64,000 nucleotides of DNA from Streptomyces tuirus (GTDB taxonomy: Bacteria; Actinomycetota; Actinomycetes; Streptomycetales; Streptomycetaceae): the NCBI RefSeq assembly GCF_014701095.1, contig NZ_AP023439.1:7428001-7492000 (forward strand). Reading direction: 5' to 3'. Positions within the stretch are counted from its first letter, which is position 1. Every line of letters starts with the position of its first letter. The notes beneath the pieces were generated by a model. That model was not told the origin of the DNA. It made no database searches and saw nothing but the letters and a program-made list of their open reading frames with translations. The translations under genes were made by a program, and so were the position numbers. Positions 1 to 8,906 of the stretch are shown here, piece after piece.

Positions 1-638
1 AGGTGCTGGCCAACATCGACGCCGAGCTGTGCGCGAGCGTCGCCGAGGGTCTCGGACTGCCGGCGCCCGAGCCGACCGTGCCGCTCGCCGAGGTCGAACC
101 GAGCCCCGCGCTGTCCCAGGTCGGGCAGTCCTGGCCCACGGACGGCCGCCTCATCGGCATCGTCACCGGCCCGGACGGGGACCTGGACGCCGTGCGCGCG
201 GTGCGCGAGGCAGTGCTCGGCGCGGACATGGTGCCGCTGATCATCGCCCCCACGGGCGGCAAGCTCGGCACCGGTGACGACGCGGTCACCGTCCAGCGGA
301 CGTTCGTGACCGCCCGGTCCATCGAGTTCGACGCCCTGCTGGTGGCCGGGGCACCTGCCCCCGGCAGCGATGCCTACGGCTCCCGCGACGCCAAGGCCCA
401 GCCGGCCGGTGCGCCCGGGGCGGTCGACCCGAGGGTGAGCCTGCTGCTGTCGGAGATGTTCCGTCACGGCAAGGCCATCGGCGCCTGGGCGGGCGGCGAC
501 GCGGCGCTTCAAGCGGCCGGCATCCCCGCGGACGCGCCGGGCGTCGTGGTCGGACAGGACGGCACCTCGGTGCTGGAACAGGTACGTGAGCTGATGTCCA
601 AGCACCGCGCGTGGGAACGGTTCGCCACGAGCGCCTGA
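1..638 (+). CDS. katE: Large-subunit catalase, C-terminal fragment (5' end outside window)
   Basis: The readable part is the C-terminal portion of a large (HPII/KatE-type) heme catalase. The first in-window codon is an internal GTG, so the protein begins upstream of the window. The ~211 residues match the flavodoxin/DJ-1-like C-terminal domain that only large-subunit catalases carry, with a Rossmann-like start (IGIVTGPDGD) and a later stretch (ALLVAGAPAPGSDAYGS) typical of it. This domain stabilises the tetramer; the peroxide-dismutating heme core is not visible here. A strong hairpin follows at 669-697. Family assignment is from recognisable sequence; the heme domain cannot be checked. Confidence 0.85.
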   Translation, partial: VLANIDAELCASVAEGLGLPAPEPTVPLAEVEPSPALSQVGQSWPTDGRLIGIVTGPDGDLDAVRAVREAVLGADMVPLIIAPTGGKLGTGDDAVTVQRTFVTARSIEFDALLVAGAPAPGSDAYGSRDAKAQPAGAPGAVDPRVSLLLSEMFRHGKAIGAWAGGDAALQAAGIPADAPGVVVGQDGTSVLEQVRELMSKHRAWERFATSA

Positions 639-668
639 GCGGCCGGCCGCCGTCCACACAGCGGCCAG

Positions 669-697
669 GGCTGCTGCCCCCTAACGGGGCAGCAGCC
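669..697 (+). terminator. Hairpin terminator after the catalase gene
   Basis: A perfect 12-bp stem (GGCTGCTGCCCC / GGGGCAGCAGCC) with a 5-base loop lies 31 bases after the catalase stop. There is no long T-tract, as is common for Streptomyces terminators. From here to 955 no gene is supported. Confidence 0.7.
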
Positions 698-954
698 TCT
701 CGCTCCGTACTCGCCGGCCCGGCGGCGGTGACGGTGATGGTCTGCCGGACCGGCGGTCCGGAAGCGCCCCGGTGGCCCGCGGCCAGGATGCGCGGCGGCT
801 CGCGCGGCGGCCGCTGGGTGGCGTTGGTGCGGCGGCGGTCCGTGCCGGACGGTGGGGTCGTCGTGCGTCTCCGGCGGCAGTGGCGGTCAGGGCGTCGGTC
901 GTGGGCCGATGCCTCGGCCGGAGGCCGGGTGAGGGTGCACCGTTTTCGGCGCTG

Positions 955-1317
955 TCACCGGTTCCCGGCCCCCCTGCCCTCCAGCAGTCCGTGCAGGTGC
1001 GCGGCGGCGTTCTGGATGTCCACGTATTTCTGCTGTCCGGCGCGTACCTCGGCGGAGAGCACACCACAGCGGTGGACACGATGGAAATCGCCGTAGGGGA
1101 ACTTGTACCGGCCCTTCGTCTCGTTTCCCATCTCGTCGTCGATGCCCAGGTACCACCTGGCGTACTCGGCGAATCCGTGCTCCTCGAGGTAGGCGTTCTC
1201 GTCCGCTGCCGAAGGCCGGTGCTCGCTCCACTCGTCCCGGTCGTCCAGCACGATCCGCCCCTCTTCGGTCAGCTTCTTTGCGTGGGCGAACGCCGCCGCG
1301 TTCAGTTTCACCGTCAT
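955..1317 (-). CDS. Conserved hypothetical protein, 120 aa
   Basis: A 120-residue soluble protein with no signal peptide or membrane segment. It is rich in charged and aromatic residues (RDEWSEH, YARWYLGID, KGRYKFPYGDFHRVHRCGVL) and codon use matches the surrounding real genes. The central part resembles small uncharacterised actinobacterial proteins; I do not recognise a catalytic motif or a named domain. It is followed on the same strand by nothing obvious and preceded by the 219-aa hypothetical at 1347, 29 bp away, so the two may be co-transcribed. Function unknown. Confidence 0.7.
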   Translation of the reverse strand: MTVKLNAAAFAHAKKLTEEGRIVLDDRDEWSEHRPSAADENAYLEEHGFAEYARWYLGIDDEMGNETKGRYKFPYGDFHRVHRCGVLSAEVRAGQQKYVDIQNAAAHLHGLLEGRGAGNR

Positions 1318-1346
1318 GCCGTTTACCGCCGTATCTACTGTCGTGC

Positions 1347-2006
1347 TCAGATGTCGGCTGCCGCAGACTGGATGTCCTGCCGCGCCTGCCTCATCAGCTC
1401 GTCCAAGTCGCCGACCTCAGGGGCGAGTTCCCGTGCGCGCGGCCCGATCTGCTGCAGCCATGCCGCAGTGGCCAGGGCCAGATCGGCGGCCTCCCGGGTC
1501 CGCTCCTCGCCGAGCAGTTTCTCGACCTTGAAAGCAATGCTCGCGAGCGTGTCGTCATCGGTGACCGGCACCAGGTAGGACTCCAGGCCCGGCGGATACG
1601 GTGTCCGCGCTCGGTACTCACGCATCGCGGTCACGACCCCGGGCACCGCGCTGTACTGGTCGAGGAGGCCCATGAAGACGTACAGGCGGGCCGTCAGCCG
1701 TGGCAGGCCGGGGTGCCGATCCAGCCAGGCCATCAGCTCACGCTGATCACCGAAGTGGGCCATGATCTGCGACATCGCCTGCGCGACCCGGGTGGGCCAG
1801 GTCCAGTGGAAGGGCAGCAGCCGCGCCACCTGATGGGCGAGCGCCGCCTCGCTCTCCGCGTCCAGCGTGCCGGCTACGAATTCGGCGACCTGTCTGTGGT
1901 CCAGTCCGTAGTCGGTCGGCGTCGCCCGGTCCTGTGAGCTCTGCGACGAGTCGTGGCGCAGACGCAACAGCTGTGTGCCGATCTTGCTCAATGTCCGGTT
2001 CCGCAT
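1347..2006 (-). CDS. Hypothetical protein, 219 aa
   Basis: A 219-residue, mostly alpha-helical soluble protein starting MRNRTLSKIG, with a good ribosome site (GGGAGGAA) just upstream on the minus strand. The middle region (TWPTRVAQAMSQIMAHFGDQ, YVFMGLLDQYSAVPG) and the C-terminal helix rich in Ala/Arg/Asp suggest a helical bundle. No known motif is recognised. It lies 29 bp upstream of the 120-aa hypothetical on the same strand, suggesting a two-gene unit. Function unknown. Confidence 0.65.
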   Translation of the reverse strand: MRNRTLSKIGTQLLRLRHDSSQSSQDRATPTDYGLDHRQVAEFVAGTLDAESEAALAHQVARLLPFHWTWPTRVAQAMSQIMAHFGDQRELMAWLDRHPGLPRLTARLYVFMGLLDQYSAVPGVVTAMREYRARTPYPPGLESYLVPVTDDDTLASIAFKVEKLLGEERTREAADLALATAAWLQQIGPRARELAPEVGDLDELMRQARQDIQSAAADI

Positions 2007-2847
2007 TGTTCCTCCCAGCTCGCGATGCGTTCTTCAGCGTCCGGAGCAGGACCAGCCTGGCGCCGGGTGCCGGACGTCCCAGCCAATTCAGGCGCAGGCT
2101 GCCCGCGGCCCCCTGGCCAGGGCCGCGGACCACATCGCCGGTCTGGTGATCCAGTCGCCGCGCGGCCGTGCGGTCGTCGGCGATCCGCCGGTCCCGACCG
2201 CGCGGCCTGCCGTACGTCCGCGGGGCGGAGGCGGACCCGTTCGTCCCGGGGCACCCACTCGCCCCGCCGGGCCGCGTCGGCCTGCTCGGCGGTCAGCGGC
2301 CTGGCGATGCTCTCCAGGGACTGAGACACGGCCGGTCCAGCCGTACGGGCGAGGGCCGGGCTCGCGCCCAGCGCAACGTCCCGCCATGCGCTGCGCGCGG
2401 ACGAGCCAGGGGAGCAGGTTCGGCGCTCGATGACAGCGCTCGATGACAGACCCCCGGCGCCTTGAGACGTTGTCCTGTGCAACGGCATTCATGGCCTCAG
2501 CTCGAGCTCTGGTCAAACGGTGCACGGGGTGACGGCGGCGCCTTCCCTTTGGCATCTCGCGCAGCTCTCAGTAGACATTCCGCTGCCGGCATCTCTCTTC
2601 GTCCGTCCAGTACAAGACGCGAAGTCGCCATTTGATCCTGCAGGCGGAAGCGCCCGGACGGCATACCGGCATGCCCAGCACGCCCGCCCTGGTCGTCGGC
2701 GTCCTGGCGGCCCCAGCTGCGGCTTCGGCCGGGCCTCGTCCAGGCAGGTCCAGCATGGCCCGACGGATCGACCTGTCAGGCCGAGGCAGTCGCTCAGAGC
2801 CGCGGCTAGCGTCGGGTGAGCAGATCGCCACCGGAGGAGGAACGACG
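2007..2847. other. Gene-poor interval, possible decayed coding sequence
   Basis: About 840 bases without a convincing intact gene. On the minus strand (about 2333 down to 2020) one frame reads SLESIARPLTAEQADAARRG and another, after an apparent frame change near 2220, reads SLRLNWLGRPAPGARLVLL. This looks like a short frameshifted gene but I recognise no family. The rest (2350-2830) shows nothing I can support. Confidence 0.35.
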
Positions 2848-3210
2848 ATGGCCGGTACCGAAACGCTCGACCGCAGCACCTGGGAGACCGCCCTCAACCA
2901 GATGACCGAGGAACACCAGGGGGAGTTCGTCACCATCGAGGTACTGGACCCGGAGGTCGGGCACCAGTACGAAGCCAACCGGCTGCCCTTCGCCGCCATC
3001 GTGTACGACCCGAAGGACGACGTAGTGGCCGTCTCCGTCGGCGGACGATCGCCGCGCTACCCCGTCGTCCTGCGGCACCTGGTGTGGCACCCCAGGGAGA
3101 TCGACGTCGCCACGCAGGACATTCCCGAGCCGGCGGTCCGGATCGTCGACAAGGACGGCACCGCCACGCTGATCACCTTCTTCCCCAAGGAGTCCGGCAC
3201 GGAGTCCTGA
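2848..3210 (+). CDS. DUF5335 family protein, 120 aa
   Basis: Small soluble protein starting MAGTETLDRSTWETALNQM. The start at 2848 is chosen because a strong ribosome site (GGAGGAGGA, 2832-2840) sits 7 bases upstream; the reading frame is open further upstream but lacks such a site. The sequence pattern (EHQGEFVTIEVLDPEVG, AAIVYDPKDDVVAVSVGG, then a conserved HLVWHPREID) matches the DUF5335 family found widely in Streptomyces. Family function is unknown. No membrane or export signal. It stands alone, followed 286 bp later by the phosphotransferase gene. Confidence 0.8.
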   Translation: MAGTETLDRSTWETALNQMTEEHQGEFVTIEVLDPEVGHQYEANRLPFAAIVYDPKDDVVAVSVGGRSPRYPVVLRHLVWHPREIDVATQDIPEPAVRIVDKDGTATLITFFPKESGTES

Positions 3211-3496
3211 CCCCTGAGGCGCGCCCGCCGCCGGCAGCCGTCGCGGCACCTCGTTCGCCGGGCCGTGATGCGACGCAAGACCCGGGGCTTTCCGTCCGTC
3301 CTGCACCAGCACCACCGGGCGGACCCGGTTGCCGGTGCGCGCCCGCCTGCGGGCCGTGGAGCGGACCGCACAGCCCGCCCGGCAACCCTCCGTCACCGCG
3401 TGTCGTGCGGCCGAGGGGCCTACCGTGGGAGATGGTCCCGGTGTCGGCCCCGCCGACCGGCCGGTCGTTCATGCCGGGCGCGGAAGGAGGCACGAG

Positions 3497-4444
3497 ATGT
3501 CCGATGCGATACGGGACACCACGGCCCGGCGCGTACGACATTTCGTCGACGCCGGATACCCCGACGCCGGGCCCGTCGAGGCGGCGGTGGAGGGAGCCGT
3601 CTACCGACTCGGGGACGGAACCGTGGCCAAGGTGTGGGAGCGCCGACAGGGATCCGAGCTGCGGCGGATGCAGCGTTTCTACGCCGATGCCGCGGCGCAC
3701 CTGCCGTTCGGCGCCCCGGAGATCCTCGCCGTCGAGGACATCGACGGCGTCCCGATGACCGTGGAGCGGGAGCTGACCGGCGAGCCCCTGGCGGGCAAGA
3801 TCCGCACCGACGACCCGGACGAGGTGCTGCCCGAAGCGGTCGACTGCCTGGTCGGCGTGTTGCGCGCCCTCGCGGACGCCCATGACGTCGACGAGGTCAA
3901 GCACCTTCCCGTGCTGGACGAGGAACGCCCGCTGTGGGAAGACCACGCCACCTTCGGATCCGCCCTGGCGGACCTGGTGGACCGGCGGGCCGGCCGGTGC
4001 GCGGACCGGCTCTCCACGCAGGTCCGCGACTTCGACGACACACGCGCCCAGCTGCTCCGGAAGCTGCGCTCGCTGCCCCGTACCGACGAGGCGGTCGTCC
4101 ACGGTGACGTCTTCCCGGAGACCGTGCTGGTGGACGACGACCTGCGGCCGCTCGCCCTCCTGGACTACGGCTTCCTGTCCACGGGCGGGGACCCCCGCTT
4201 CGACGCCGCCGTGGCCGCGGCCATCTTCCCGGCGGGCACCGAGCACGCCCAGGAGATCACCCGGCAGCTCACCACGCGGTTCGCCGACGAGTTCGGCTAC
4301 GAGGCCGACGACCTCCTGCTGTACCAGGCTGCCTATGCGATGGCCACGAGCGACGCCTTCGCGCCGGGCGGCGGAGACGAGCACTTCAACTGGTGCGCCA
4401 CCGTGCTCGAGGACCCGGCCGTCGCCGAGTCCCTGCACCGGTGA
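3497..4444 (+). CDS. Phosphotransferase / kinase-fold protein (APH-like), 315 aa
   Basis: Protein-kinase-like (aminoglycoside phosphotransferase superfamily) enzyme. The N-lobe contains AVYRLGDGTVAKVWER, with the ATP-binding Lys in TVAKV. The catalytic loop reads VVHGDVFPETVLVDDD, where HGD is the Brenner motif, and LLDYGFL corresponds to the metal-binding DFG-like motif, here DYG. Start ATG 3497 is supported by GGAAGGAGG six bases upstream; the open frame extends to 3329 without support. Substrate unknown: relatives phosphorylate antibiotics or small metabolites. Nothing adjacent identifies a substrate. Confidence 0.8.
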   Translation: MSDAIRDTTARRVRHFVDAGYPDAGPVEAAVEGAVYRLGDGTVAKVWERRQGSELRRMQRFYADAAAHLPFGAPEILAVEDIDGVPMTVERELTGEPLAGKIRTDDPDEVLPEAVDCLVGVLRALADAHDVDEVKHLPVLDEERPLWEDHATFGSALADLVDRRAGRCADRLSTQVRDFDDTRAQLLRKLRSLPRTDEAVVHGDVFPETVLVDDDLRPLALLDYGFLSTGGDPRFDAAVAAAIFPAGTEHAQEITRQLTTRFADEFGYEADDLLLYQAAYAMATSDAFAPGGGDEHFNWCATVLEDPAVAESLHR

Positions 4445-4510
4445 GGCACCGCGGGCAGCCGAAGTCGCTCGACTGGATCTGCGACTTCCGGGTTTTCTCC
4501 GCGATGGCTC

Positions 4511-5083
4511 CTACTTCAATGCCGACTTCAGCGCATTCGCAGCGGGCCCTGAGCTGGTGGAGGGAACCTTCCAACGAAACGCGACGCCGTGGCCGTCGAC
4601 GTAGACGAGGGTGCCGCCCTTGTCGGCGCTGGTGATGTCGAACGCGACGGTGTTGACCTGGTAGGTGTCGGCCCGCACCGCGGACTTGCCACCGCCGTCG
4701 TTGAAGCCGACGGGGGCGACGCCGCGTGCCCCCTCGCTGTTTCCGGCCTTGATGGTCTTCCCGTCAAGCGCCTTCCATCGGAAGCCGCCCTGGCCGGCAG
4801 TGGTCGTCACCGACTCCTCGGTCCGATTGCCCGTCTTGAACGTGACCACAGCGAAGAGACCGTGCTCCGGAGCGTCGGTGCCGGCTTTGGCGACGTAGAC
4901 GATGGTTTCCGGGGTGATCTGCGCGGTGCCCTTCCCGTCGGCCCCGACGGTGTCGGCGGTCTGCCCGAAGCTGAGCGCGGTGCGCGGGCTCGGCTGCGGT
5001 TCACTCGTGCCGTCACCCGCAGAACAGGCTGCAAGGCTCAGACACGTTGCGGCGAGCACGGATGCTCCGGCGACATGGCGCAT
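4511..5083 (-). CDS. Small secreted lipoprotein, 190 aa
   Basis: Classical lipoprotein: an N-terminal signal (MRHVAGASVLAATCLS) ends in the lipobox LAAC, so Cys20 would be lipidated after signal-peptidase II cleavage. The mature part is a beta-rich ~170-residue domain (YVAKAGTDAPEHGLFAVVTF, VNTVAFDIT, GTLVYVDGHGVAFRW) that resembles immunoglobulin-like DUF4352-type extracellular domains, although the assignment is tentative. It is convergent with the phosphotransferase gene. Probably membrane-anchored on the outer face; function unknown. Confidence 0.75.
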   Translation of the reverse strand: MRHVAGASVLAATCLSLAACSAGDGTSEPQPSPRTALSFGQTADTVGADGKGTAQITPETIVYVAKAGTDAPEHGLFAVVTFKTGNRTEESVTTTAGQGGFRWKALDGKTIKAGNSEGARGVAPVGFNDGGGKSAVRADTYQVNTVAFDITSADKGGTLVYVDGHGVAFRWKVPSTSSGPAANALKSALK

Positions 5084-5208
5084 GATCCCCCCGGGACCGA
5101 CACAGATGCAGTAGGTGTTTGCCGCGACACGCTAGCAAGCCACTGGCACTTCTTTGCCCCGCGGTGCCCAACCCAGCGGCAGCGCGTCCAGCACCCCCCG
5201 GCCGTCCT

Positions 5209-6051
5209 CTATCCGAGCGTGAGCATCGCCTCGGTGACCTCGTCGGCCGCCGTATCGGGGATCACGGTGGCGGCCTCCTCGAGGACGAGCAGCCGTGCCC
5301 CGGGGATCTCGCGCGCGATCGCCTCGCCATTGCCGACAGGGAAGAACCGGTTGCGGCGGCCGTGGACGACGAGCGTGGGGACCTCGATCCCGGGCAGGCG
5401 CTCGCGCCAGCGCGGCGTGCAGTCGAGCCTGGAGAACACCAAGCCCAACTGGTTGGCCATCTGCACCGGGGCTGCGGTGCCGGGCGTGCGGTCCCAGACG
5501 CGTGCGGCGACAGCGCGCGCGGCGACGGGGTCGTCGCCCAGGATTCCCGCGCCGGTGGCGGCGAACTCCGCGACCGCCTCACGGTCGGCCCAGTCGGGCA
5601 TGGGACGCGCGAACAGCCGGCTCATCGTCGCCCGGTCGTGGTCGGGGAGGTCGTCGTCGGGCGGGCCGGGGGCGACCGGCCGGGTGCCGACGAGGGTGAG
5701 TGCCGAGAACGCGCCCGGGTGGTCGAGCGCGGCCACCTGCGCGACCATCCCGCCGACGCCGATGCCCGCGAGGTGCGCCGGCCCGCCGCCGAGCGCGTCG
5801 GCGAGGGCCACCGCGTCGGCGGCGAGGTCGCGCAGGGTGTAGGCGGGCGCCTGTGGGTCCGTCGTCGTGGACTCTCCGCTGTCGCGCAGGTCGTAGCGCA
5901 CCACACGCCGCCCGCCGGCGGCGAGGCGCTCGCACAGCGCGTCGGGCCAGGAGAGCATCGTCGTGCTGCCCGCGAGCAGGACCAGTGGCGCGTCGTCGTC
6001 ACCGAACGACTCGATACCCAAAGCGATCTGATTGACGTTCACAGTGGTCAT
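5209..6051 (-). CDS. Alpha/beta-hydrolase-fold protein lacking the catalytic triad (pseudo-enzyme)
   Basis: 280-residue alpha/beta-hydrolase of the esterase/aclacinomycin-methylesterase type. The fold is clear (VLLAGSTTMLSWPDALCERL, RVVRYDLRDSGES, IPGARLLVLE). Against the usual family pattern all three triad positions are changed: the nucleophile elbow G-x-S-x-G-G reads GIGVGGM (Ser to Val), the acid strand HGxxD reads HGRRN (Asp to Asn), and the GMGH block after LLVLE reads EAAT (His to Thr). The frame is intact and codon use is normal, so it looks expressed rather than decaying. Likely non-hydrolytic (binding or regulatory), by inference. Confidence 0.8.
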   Translation of the reverse strand: MTTVNVNQIALGIESFGDDDAPLVLLAGSTTMLSWPDALCERLAAGGRRVVRYDLRDSGESTTTDPQAPAYTLRDLAADAVALADALGGGPAHLAGIGVGGMVAQVAALDHPGAFSALTLVGTRPVAPGPPDDDLPDHDRATMSRLFARPMPDWADREAVAEFAATGAGILGDDPVAARAVAARVWDRTPGTAAPVQMANQLGLVFSRLDCTPRWRERLPGIEVPTLVVHGRRNRFFPVGNGEAIAREIPGARLLVLEEAATVIPDTAADEVTEAMLTLG

Positions 6052-6696
6052 CGGATCACCGGCGGACGTCGTAGGTCATGTGCGTGGCCTCGCCGGCGCC
6101 GTAGCCGGACGTGTCGTCCCAGCCCGGGCCCGGGTGGAGCCCGGTGGCGAAGCTGTCCAGAGAGACCGAGATGTCAGCGATGATTCGGGTCATGCCGGGG
6201 TAGACCCGGCCTGCTGCCGGAACTCATCGCTCACACATGCAGCGGCCCAGCCGACGGGCGCTGTCGAACGCCTGCGTACCAGATGTCCGTTCACCGGGCG
6301 GCCCTGATGCCGCTGTAGGCCGCCGGTACCGCTGCCCTTCTCACGTGGTGAGACATTCCGGGGAGGGTGTAACGCGCACCCTTGACGGGGCCTGTTCGCG
6401 ACACGACACTCCCGTACAGGAAGTCCTAGTGAATCGGTAGGGAAAGATGGGCTGCACTGTGCTGGACCTCGGCCGTCGGGCTGTCCGCATCGTCGTCCGG
6501 ATGCTGCCCCTGCTGACGTCCCGCCGCCACATCGACCTACTGCGCGTATGCAGTGCGGCGAGTTCCCTGCACGGTGAGCGCGTGTCCATCCGCGCCTGAT
6601 CCTCACACCGGTACCGCATCACGGCCGTGCCGAAGCCGCCACGAGCCGCCGCCCCCGTATGCCCGTACGTCTGTGACCGAGCACCCAGGGAGACGC

Positions 6697-7566
6697 ATGT
6701 CCGCCTCGTTCCCGACAGCCGTGCCGTCCTTCCGGAGCAGGATCGGCTGTGACACGCGCGGCGGCTTCTACGCCGCGCCGCAGCGCTACCGGCTCCACGT
6801 CTCGCCATCCTGTCCGCACTGCTTGCAGATCGCCGTCACACACAGCCTGCTCGGCCTCGACCGCGTTCTCCCGGTGGCATGGCTGCCCGCTGTGCCCGAC
6901 GCTCCGGACGGCGGGTACGCGGCACTGCGCCCGCTGTACGAAGCAAGTGCGCACCAGCATTCAGGACCGGCCCTGGCACCGGTCCTGAGTGACAACTGGA
7001 CGGGAACGATCGTCAGCACCCACACTCCCGACATCCTGCGGGACCTGGCCCGGCGGTTCGACGGACATGGCCTCGATCTCTACCCTCGCGGTGCCGAGAA
7101 GGGCATCGACACCGTCGGGCGGCTCTGCGAGCAGGGCATCACATGGGCCGCCCAGCGTGCCGGGCAGTCCGGTGGGGACGTGGCGGCCCGCGACACCGCG
7201 CTGGCCACCTTGCTGCGCACGCTCGATCTGCTGGAGTGGCGTCTCACCTCCCAGGAGTATGCGCTGGGAGATGAACTCACCCTCGCAGACGTTCACTTGT
7301 GGGTATCGCTCGTGCAGTTGGACACCGTGCACCGCCATCACCTGGACGTCGCCGCAGTGCACCGGATCACAGGGCACCCCCACGTGTGGGCCTACGCACG
7401 GCGGCTGGCGGCGCACCCCGCATTCGGATCTCACCTCGACCTGGACGGCATCGCCCGCAGGCACCACGCCCACTGCCGGGGCATGGAGGCGGCGGGGGCG
7501 GCGGTACAGATCGTGGACTGGAAGGCTTACGCGCCTCGCAACGAGTCCGTGCGACATCCCGGCTGA
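6697..7566 (+). CDS. Glutathionyl-hydroquinone reductase-like (GST-fold) protein, 289 aa
   Basis: Resembles the YqjG/ECM4 family (glutathione-transferase fold, here presumably using mycothiol or another thiol, since actinobacteria lack glutathione). The thioredoxin-like N-terminal domain contains the redox Cys in SPSCPHCLQIA. The family signature in the C-terminal helical domain is TLADVHLWVSLVQLDTV. Start ATG 6697 follows AGGGAGA; the open frame to 6553 is not supported. It is slightly shorter than typical members (~320 aa). Likely reduces quinone-thiol conjugates; substrate not deducible. Confidence 0.75.
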   Translation: MSASFPTAVPSFRSRIGCDTRGGFYAAPQRYRLHVSPSCPHCLQIAVTHSLLGLDRVLPVAWLPAVPDAPDGGYAALRPLYEASAHQHSGPALAPVLSDNWTGTIVSTHTPDILRDLARRFDGHGLDLYPRGAEKGIDTVGRLCEQGITWAAQRAGQSGGDVAARDTALATLLRTLDLLEWRLTSQEYALGDELTLADVHLWVSLVQLDTVHRHHLDVAAVHRITGHPHVWAYARRLAAHPAFGSHLDLDGIARRHHAHCRGMEAAGAAVQIVDWKAYAPRNESVRHPG

Positions 7567-7763
7567 CCGCGGCGAACGGATGGCGGACCTGCGGGCGTGA
7601 TTCGGAGGGACAGTTCGAGGAAGTCCAGGTCGGCGACGTGCCGTCTCCGTTGACGTCGTACATGTAGTCGTGTGTGCGACACCCCCCACCGCGTCATGAC
7701 CCGGCGCCGTCCGGCCGCCGAAGAACCCAAAACGACGGCACGCGGGCGACTTTGCCGGGGAGA

Positions 7764-8591
7764 ATGACCGTTATGACGTACGAAGGCTCCTCCATCGACC
7801 CGGCCAAGCCCAGCATCGCCCGCGTCTACGACTACCTGCTGGGCGGCAAGGACAACTATGCCGTGGACCGTGAGATCGGCGAGGTGTTCAAGCGCGATCT
7901 GCCCGGCTCGGTGGCCATCGCCTTCGCCAACCGTGCGGCCCTGACCCGGGCGGTCGGACAGATCGCGAAGACAACGGGCATCCGGCAGTTCATCGACCTG
8001 GGCAGTGGCCTGCCGACCGCGGACAATGTCCATCAGGTCGCCCAGCGGCACGCTCCCGAATCGCGCGTCGTCTACGTCGACACCGACGTCCAGGTGCTGG
8101 TCCACGGCCGCGCACTGCTGGAGGACAACGACCGGACCCGCGTCATCGGGGTCGATGTGCGTGACCCCGAGGGCATCCGCTCTCACCCCGCCACGCTCGA
8201 GATCATCGACTTCGCTCGTCCCGTCGCGGTCATCCTCAGCGCCATCCTTCACCACGTCAACGATGACGAGGACCCGGCCGGCATCGTCCGCTACTGGCGC
8301 GACCACGTCCCGTCCGGAAGCTACTTCTTCATCAGCCACTTCCGCTCCGGCGACAACCCGGAGACCGAAGAGGCCGAGAAGGTCCTCCAGCAGACGTTCG
8401 GCCGCGGCCGGTGGCGCACGGACGCGGAGATCGCCTCCCTGCTGGACGGCCTGGAGATCCTCGACCCCGGGATCGTCCCCGCGTCCCTGTGGCGTCCTGA
8501 CGAGACCGACAACCCCTGGACCAGCGCCGAAAGACGAGAGCTCACCGTCTGGGAACACCTCATCGCCGCCGGACTGGCCCGGAAGGTCTAG
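7764..8591 (+). CDS. SAM-dependent methyltransferase, DUF574 (PF04672) family
   Basis: 275-residue protein with the hallmarks of the Streptomyces-enriched DUF574 methyltransferases: N-terminal KPSIARVYDYLLGGKDNYAVD, then a SAM-binding block (QFIDLGSGLPTADNVHQVA), the acidic strand VVYVDTDVQVL, and AVILSAILHHVNDDEDP. Start ATG 7764 has GGGGAG just ahead; ATG 7773 is an alternative. Members are numerous in Streptomyces and their substrates are mostly unknown. No co-transcribed neighbour helps assign a target. Confidence 0.88.
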   Translation: MTVMTYEGSSIDPAKPSIARVYDYLLGGKDNYAVDREIGEVFKRDLPGSVAIAFANRAALTRAVGQIAKTTGIRQFIDLGSGLPTADNVHQVAQRHAPESRVVYVDTDVQVLVHGRALLEDNDRTRVIGVDVRDPEGIRSHPATLEIIDFARPVAVILSAILHHVNDDEDPAGIVRYWRDHVPSGSYFFISHFRSGDNPETEEAEKVLQQTFGRGRWRTDAEIASLLDGLEILDPGIVPASLWRPDETDNPWTSAERRELTVWEHLIAAGLARKV

Positions 8592-8675
8592 ACGCGGACC
8601 GAGCTGCACCGTCACCTCGCGAGCACACGGACGTGCCCGCGAGAGACATCGGCGTGGGCGCCCGCGAGCCTCTTC

Positions 8676-8795
8676 GTGATGATCGGCCTGTGCGTCTCCC
8701 TGCGCGCCGAACCGGCGGACGTCTACGAACCGGCGCGTGAACACGAGCGCGACACCGACGCCGCCGAGCCGCCCCGGTTCCGGCCGGCCTCTTGA
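8676..8795 (+). pseudogene. Possible C-terminal relic of a membrane transporter
   Basis: A short open stretch reads SLFVMIGLCVSLRAE followed by an acidic, Pro/Arg-rich tail ending at 8795. In frame upstream (from about 8646) it continues TSAWAPA. One hydrophobic segment plus a charged cytoplasmic-like tail is what the end of a transporter looks like, and it vaguely recalls BCCT choline/betaine carriers. The similarity is weak. It lies directly ahead of the choline-catabolic cluster and overlaps the -35 box of the mscR promoter. Could be chance. Confidence 0.25.
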
Positions 8796-8859
8796 CCCCC
8801 GGTGTCCTCCTCCCCGATGCTCGGTTGCGTATAGCGGTGCGTGTATCTGATAAAGCAAC
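8792..8859 (+). promoter_or_regulatory. mscR promoter with tandem IclR-type operators
   Basis: TTGACC (8792-8797), a 17-base spacer and CGATGC (8815-8820) form a plausible promoter. Immediately downstream lie two 17-bp imperfect palindromes starting 19 bp apart: GTTGCGTATAGCGGTGC (8824-8840) and GTATCTGATAAAGCAAC (8843-8859). The same two-box layout recurs at six other promoters here. Its position after the -10 suggests repression, relieved by an inducer (inference). Confidence 0.7.
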
Positions 8860-8906
8860 TCATGAAGCAGTGCACCCGCGCGAGTTTCCCGTTTGAGGAG
8901 CAGCTC

